Below are positions 57,899 through 61,624 of a DNA stretch of 61,624 bases, piece after piece; position 1 is the stretch's first letter, and every line of letters starts with the position of its first letter. A model generated the notes under the pieces. That model worked only from the letters and a program-made list of their open reading frames with translations. It was not told where the DNA came from and ran no database searches. The stretch is taken from assembly GCA_900079765.1 (NCBI GenBank), contig LT599017.1, forward strand, positions 3,606,684-3,668,307, in the 5' to 3' direction. The position numbers were made by a program, and so were the translations under genes. The stretch comes from an uncultured Eubacteriales bacterium (GTDB lineage: Bacteria; Bacillota; Clostridia; Oscillospirales; Oscillospiraceae).

Positions 57899-60517
57899 AT
57901 GAGCGCGTGGCACAATAAGACAATAGCCCGGACTCTGGCTGAATTGGAGACAAGCCGGGACAGCGGCCTCGCCCCCCGGGAAGCGGAGCGGAGGCTGGGA
58001 CAGTATGGGCGCAACGAGCTGGAGCGCACCGGGCGCAAGAGTCTGCTGGTGCGTTTCCTAAGCCAGATGAAAGACCCCATGATTTTGGTTCTCCTGGCGG
58101 CTGCGGCCCTCTCACTCTGGGCCAGCGGGTTCGAAGACTGGCTGGATGCGGTGATTATCCTAGTCATTGTGGTGGTAAACGCCATCATCTCCATCTCTCA
58201 GGAGAACAGCGCCGAGCGGGCGCTGGAGGCCCTGCGTGAAATGTCCGCCCCGCTGGCGAAGACGGTGCGGGGCGGCACCCTTTGCCGGGTGGAGACCGCC
58301 CTGCTGGTTCCCGGCGACATCATCCTGCTGGAGGCAGGGGACTTGGTGCCCGCCGATGCCCGAATTCTGGAGTGCTCCAGCCTAAAAGCGGACGAGAGCG
58401 CCATGACGGGGGAGTCGGTTCCCGTCACCAAGGGGGCGCTGGAGCCCCTGGGGGAGGAGACTCCGCTGGCCGACCGGAGGAATATGGTTATCTCCTCCAC
58501 CGTTATCACCAATGGGCGCGCCCGCTGCGCCGTTACCGGCACGGGGATGGACACCGAGGTTGGCCGAATCGCGGGTCTCCTCCTTGGTGAGGCGGACCCG
58601 GACACGCCGCTCCAGCGGAAGATGGCCGAGATATCCAAGGTGCTCTCCTTCGTGTGCCTATGCGTCTGCGCCGTCATGTTCGGCATCGGCCTTCTCCAGC
58701 ACAAGGATGTGCTGGACATGTTCATGACCGCCGTGGCTCTGGCGGTAGCCGCCATCCCGGAGGGTCTGCCCGCCATCGTCACCATTGTGCTGGCGCTGGG
58801 GGTCTCCCGCATGGTGAAGCGGGGAGCCATTGTGAAAAAGCTCCCGGCGGTAGAGACCCTGGGATGCGCTAGCGTTATCTGCTCGGACAAGACTGGGACC
58901 CTCACCCAGAACAAGATGACGGTGGTGGATATCTGGACGGCCCGCCGGGGGGACCGGGGCCTGGCCCTCACCATCGGCACGCTGTGCAGCGACGCGGCGC
59001 TGGCCTACGGCCCCGGCGGCAGCCTTACCACTGGGGATCCCACTGAGACCGCAATCGTGGAGGCCGCATTCAAGGATGGCCTTGACAAAAACAAGCTGGA
59101 GGCCGAGGCCCCCCGCCGGGGGGAGCTGCCCTTCGACCCAGAGCGTAAACTAATGAGCACCGTTCACCCCCGGGCGGGGGGCGGGTACCGGGTCTGCGTC
59201 AAGGGTGCGCCCGACGTGCTGCTGCACCGCTGCCGGGCTACCTCCGGCGGGGAGATACTCACCTCCTTTAAGGCCCATGAGGTGGGGAAGGTGAACGAGA
59301 ACATGGCTGAGCGTGCACTTCGGGTGCTGGGCGTGGCCTATAAGGACCTGGAGCTGTTGCCCAGAGACTTTACCACCGACACGCTGGAACAGGGCCTCAC
59401 CTTTGTAGGGCTGATCGGGATGATTGACCCGCCCCGCAAGGAGGTCAAGGCCGCCGTGGCCCAGTGCTACGCCGCAGGTATCCGCCCCGTAATGATCACC
59501 GGGGACCATAAGCTTACCGCCGTGGCCATCGCCAAGGAATTGGACATCTTCCGGCCCGGCGACCTTGCCATCACCGGCGAGGACTTGGACTTCATGCCCC
59601 AGGAGCTGCTGGAGAAGGACGTGGAGCGGTTCGCCGTCTACGCCCGGGTCTCCCCAGAGCATAAGATGCGCATCGTCAAGGCCTGGCAGAAGAAGGGCAA
59701 CGTGGTCGCCATGACGGGGGACGGCGTGAACGATGCCCCCGCTCTCAAGGCCGCCGACATCGGCTGCGCCATGGGTATCTCGGGTACCGACGTTGCGAAG
59801 GGTGCCGCCGACATGATCCTGACCGACGACAATTTCGCAACCATCGTCTCGGCGGTGGAACAGGGCAGGGGCATCTATGCCAATATCCGCAAGGCAATCC
59901 ACTACCTCCTCTCCTGCAATATCGGGGAGATTTTGACTATCTTCCTCGCCACTGCCTTTGACTTCCACCAGATGCCCCTGGTGCCCGTGCAGCTCTTATG
60001 GCTCAACCTGGTCACCGACAGCCTGCCCGCCCTGGCCCTGGGAGTGGAGAGCGTGGAGGACGGCGTCATGGACCAGAAACCACGGGACGGACGGGAAAGC
60101 CTCTTCGCCCACGGGTTCGCCGGGCGGCTCGCCTGGCAGGGGGCCATGGTGGGGGCCCTTACCCTAGCGGCCTATTTTTTGGGGGAATACGTTCTCTCTG
60201 ATCCCGGCATGGCCAGCGCCACGGCAAACACGATGGCCTTTGCCACCCTGACCATGTGCCAGCTCTTCCACGCCTTCGACGTGCGGAGCGAGCGGGCAAG
60301 CCTTTTCCACATAGGTGTCTTCTCCAACAGCGCCATGAATAAGGCCTTTCTGGTGGGCATGGCGATGCAGCTGGCCGTCCTATGCGTACCGCCGCTCCAG
60401 GCAGTCTTCTCCACCGTGCCTATGAGTCCCGTTGAGTGGGCCGTGGTGCTGGGCCTGGCGGTGACCCCCCTGGTGGTATGCGAGCTCGTCAAGGCAATCC
60501 GCCGCCTGAAGAAATAA
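57899..60517 (+). CDS. Cation-transporting P-type ATPase (Ca2+ type)
   Basis: This type II P-type ATPase has the N-terminal cation_ATPase_N domain, A-domain TGES motif (MTGESVPV), phosphorylation D330 in CSDKTGTLT, TGDGVNDAPALK and VAAIPEGLPAIV in TM4. In TM6 NLVTDSLPALALG is the SERCA/PMR1-like form, so Ca2+ (perhaps Mn2+) efflux is likely. Length is 872 aa. ATG 57899 has AAGGAGAG upstream. Promoter region not distinct from the preceding gene. Confidence 0.9.
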   Translation: MSAWHNKTIARTLAELETSRDSGLAPREAERRLGQYGRNELERTGRKSLLVRFLSQMKDPMILVLLAAAALSLWASGFEDWLDAVIILVIVVVNAIISISQENSAERALEALREMSAPLAKTVRGGTLCRVETALLVPGDIILLEAGDLVPADARILECSSLKADESAMTGESVPVTKGALEPLGEETPLADRRNMVISSTVITNGRARCAVTGTGMDTEVGRIAGLLLGEADPDTPLQRKMAEISKVLSFVCLCVCAVMFGIGLLQHKDVLDMFMTAVALAVAAIPEGLPAIVTIVLALGVSRMVKRGAIVKKLPAVETLGCASVICSDKTGTLTQNKMTVVDIWTARRGDRGLALTIGTLCSDAALAYGPGGSLTTGDPTETAIVEAAFKDGLDKNKLEAEAPRRGELPFDPERKLMSTVHPRAGGGYRVCVKGAPDVLLHRCRATSGGEILTSFKAHEVGKVNENMAERALRVLGVAYKDLELLPRDFTTDTLEQGLTFVGLIGMIDPPRKEVKAAVAQCYAAGIRPVMITGDHKLTAVAIAKELDIFRPGDLAITGEDLDFMPQELLEKDVERFAVYARVSPEHKMRIVKAWQKKGNVVAMTGDGVNDAPALKAADIGCAMGISGTDVAKGAADMILTDDNFATIVSAVEQGRGIYANIRKAIHYLLSCNIGEILTIFLATAFDFHQMPLVPVQLLWLNLVTDSLPALALGVESVEDGVMDQKPRDGRESLFAHGFAGRLAWQGAMVGALTLAAYFLGEYVLSDPGMASATANTMAFATLTMCQLFHAFDVRSERASLFHIGVFSNSAMNKAFLVGMAMQLAVLCVPPLQAVFSTVPMSPVEWAVVLGLAVTPLVVCELVKAIRRLKK

Positions 60518-60520
60518 GAG

Positions 60521-60554
60521 AGCGCCCCGGCCATTTGACCGGGGCGCTGTTTCT
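60521..60554. terminator. Terminator between P-type ATPase and CofE-like genes
   Basis: AGCGCCCCGG and CCGGGGCGCT pair, followed by GTTTCT on the plus strand. It separates convergent genes. Confidence 0.82.
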
Positions 60555-60562
60555 ATCATAAA

Positions 60563-61321
60563 TTATTGGGCGGGCTCGACGACCGCAGCGGCGTCGATAA
60601 CCTCGGTCGGCTCGGCGTCCTCCGAGGGGACCTCACGGATGAGAATGAACGGGGTGAGCTGGCGATCCTGCCCCGCGGGGTTGTCCCGGATGAGGTTCAG
60701 CAGCTCCTTGTCGCTCTGGGTGAGACTGGCGCAGTGGCCCAGCATCTCTACGTTCAGATCGTTCGCGTCCACGATCATGGAGAGGATGCCGGTTTTTTCA
60801 TAAATTTCATCGCATACGCCGGCGGGGTTTTCAGGGATGCGCACGCCCATGTGAGCGTACTCGGGGATCTCGTGCCCATAGAACCCGTCGAGACCGGAGA
60901 CTTCCTGGCCCAGCATGACATAGAAGGTGCCCTTCTTGCCCCGCAGCTTGTCAAACGCGGCGCACACGGCGGCCCACAGTACTTTGCCCAGGCCGCACAC
61001 ATTGATGGCAAATTGCATTTTGACGGGCAGGCCCATGCCGGGGCCTGCTGAGGTCTGGTGTACAAACCGGGACAAGAGCTTGGCCCAAAAACCGGGCTTT
61101 ACCTGCGCCTCGGTCACCACACGCTTTTGGCACATGGCGATAACCTTTTCGCTCATGGACAGAATATCCCCCTCCTGATAGTGAGGGCGTACATACTGCT
61201 CCATCAAATCAATGTAGCTCTCGCCTACCTGGACGAAGTGGGTTTGAATGGCGTGGCGGGCGTAGGTCTTTCCATTCGCCTCGACGGTGACGCTCTTCCC
61301 TTCGTTGGCCTGAAACTCCAT
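60563..61321 (-). CDS. CofE-like (coenzyme F420-0:L-glutamate ligase family) protein
   Basis: The sequence follows the CofE fold: an N-terminal GDILSMSEKVIAMCQKRVV segment, GPGMGLPVKMQFAINV and the late VDANDLNVEMLG and LLNLIRDNPAGQ. These are related to the metal- and GTP-binding regions of CofE/FbiB, which add glutamates to F420-0. Clostridia of this type are not known to make F420, so a different ligase role is likely. Length of 252 aa is normal. Promoter upstream at 61358-61385. Confidence 0.7.
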   Translation of the reverse strand: MEFQANEGKSVTVEANGKTYARHAIQTHFVQVGESYIDLMEQYVRPHYQEGDILSMSEKVIAMCQKRVVTEAQVKPGFWAKLLSRFVHQTSAGPGMGLPVKMQFAINVCGLGKVLWAAVCAAFDKLRGKKGTFYVMLGQEVSGLDGFYGHEIPEYAHMGVRIPENPAGVCDEIYEKTGILSMIVDANDLNVEMLGHCASLTQSDKELLNLIRDNPAGQDRQLTPFILIREVPSEDAEPTEVIDAAAVVEPAQ

Positions 61322-61357
61322 ATAGATAACAACCTCTTTTGTATATTAGTTGTTCGT

Positions 61358-61385
61358 ATTATACCACAGACGGAGGAGAACGCAA
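61358..61385 (-). promoter_or_regulatory. Promoter of the CofE-like gene
   Basis: Minus strand TTGCGT, 16-nt spacer, TATAAT. Confidence 0.6.
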
Positions 61386-61505
61386 ACAAAAAGACGAGGC
61401 CTATCGGGAAGAACATATATATAGTGGTAGTATGGAACGGGAATGGACATATCTAGTTGCGTAAAGAGGGGGTAAAAAATAACCCGGGAAAAATCAAAAA
61501 AAGTG

Positions 61506-61534
61506 TTGACACCGGGGCTATGTTTTGGTATATT
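61506..61534 (+). promoter_or_regulatory. Promoter of a gene beyond the window
   Basis: TTGACA, 17-nt spacer, TATATT, reading rightward. A hairpin AAGGCC-CTGC-GGCCTT with an A-rich flank follows at about 61590-61605, perhaps a leader. No gene start lies inside the window. Confidence 0.7.
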
Positions 61535-61624
61535 AATTGAGCGCCTCACACGAGGACAGGCATTGAGAAGCAAGACTTTCCAGTTTTCAAGGCCCTGCGG
61601 CCTTCGAAAAAAGAAAAGAAAAAA

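Overview
The window looks like a GC-rich (about 60 % by eye) chromosome segment of an anaerobic, spore-forming, butyrate-producing member of the Clostridia, most likely an Oscillospiraceae gut bacterium of the Flavonifractor/Intestinimonas/Lawsonibacter type. The placement is inference. It rests on a Roseburia-like butyryl-CoA:acetate CoA-transferase, a clostridial thiolase, a degenerate Spo0A-like regulator, RicT, a T-box-controlled hisS and the overall codon and base use. No rRNA, tRNA or CRISPR array was seen.

Layout. Bases 1-1350 are AT-richer than the rest and carry the tail of a cell-wall-binding repeat protein, a small Cys protein and a TnpV-like mobile-element protein; this looks like the end of an inserted element abutting the 3' end of ricT. 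Bases 1387-17680 run on the minus strand through housekeeping genes. They hold a decarboxylase-like gene, darA, holB and ricT; a T-box-led hisS, HD protein and aspS operon; a methylglyoxal-synthase-like gene with substituted catalytic residues; minD, rsmG, mscL and serS; and a parB, parA and noc-like segregation cluster with three perfect parS palindromes, which places the region near the replication origin. Bases 17834-22044 hold but, a YitT-family membrane protein and an SLH-anchored GH18 hydrolase.

Bases 22388-42215 are the most unusual part. They form a long, nearly continuous block for purine or related N-heterocycle uptake and breakdown. Its parts are xpt; a BMP-type nucleoside/nucleobase ABC transporter; yqeC and yqeB (markers of selenium-dependent molybdenum hydroxylases); an XdhC-like factor with its two domains in reversed order; a CPHC thioredoxin-like protein; a MocA-like cytidylyltransferase; a hydantoinase/dihydropyrimidinase; two different fold-type-II PLP enzymes; a YheO-like PAS regulator; and, divergently, a three-subunit xanthine-dehydrogenase-type hydroxylase. 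tadA and mntP sit inside the block. I infer a route in which an imported heterocycle is hydroxylated, its ring is opened, and the resulting amino acid is deaminated or eliminated. The substrate is not known from sequence. The block lacks recognisable ygeW, ygeY, ssnA and ygfK, so it is not the cluster described for anaerobic urate degradation, or only a variant of it.

Bases 42273-61624 hold a thiolase, a GntR-regulated YtrAB-like ABC exporter, an HD protein, and a glmU-like, prs, pth, TPR-like and mfd run. The GlmU-like protein has lost its N-terminal nucleotidyltransferase motif. After these come a PrsA-like foldase lipoprotein, a XRE regulator next to the Spo0A-like response regulator, a Ca2+-type P-type ATPase and a CofE-like protein. 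Several intergenic regions hold unexplained structure: candidate RNAs at about 12770-13045 and 22975-23105, duplicated hairpin/mini-ORF units at 28353-28740, and a nested stem before prs.
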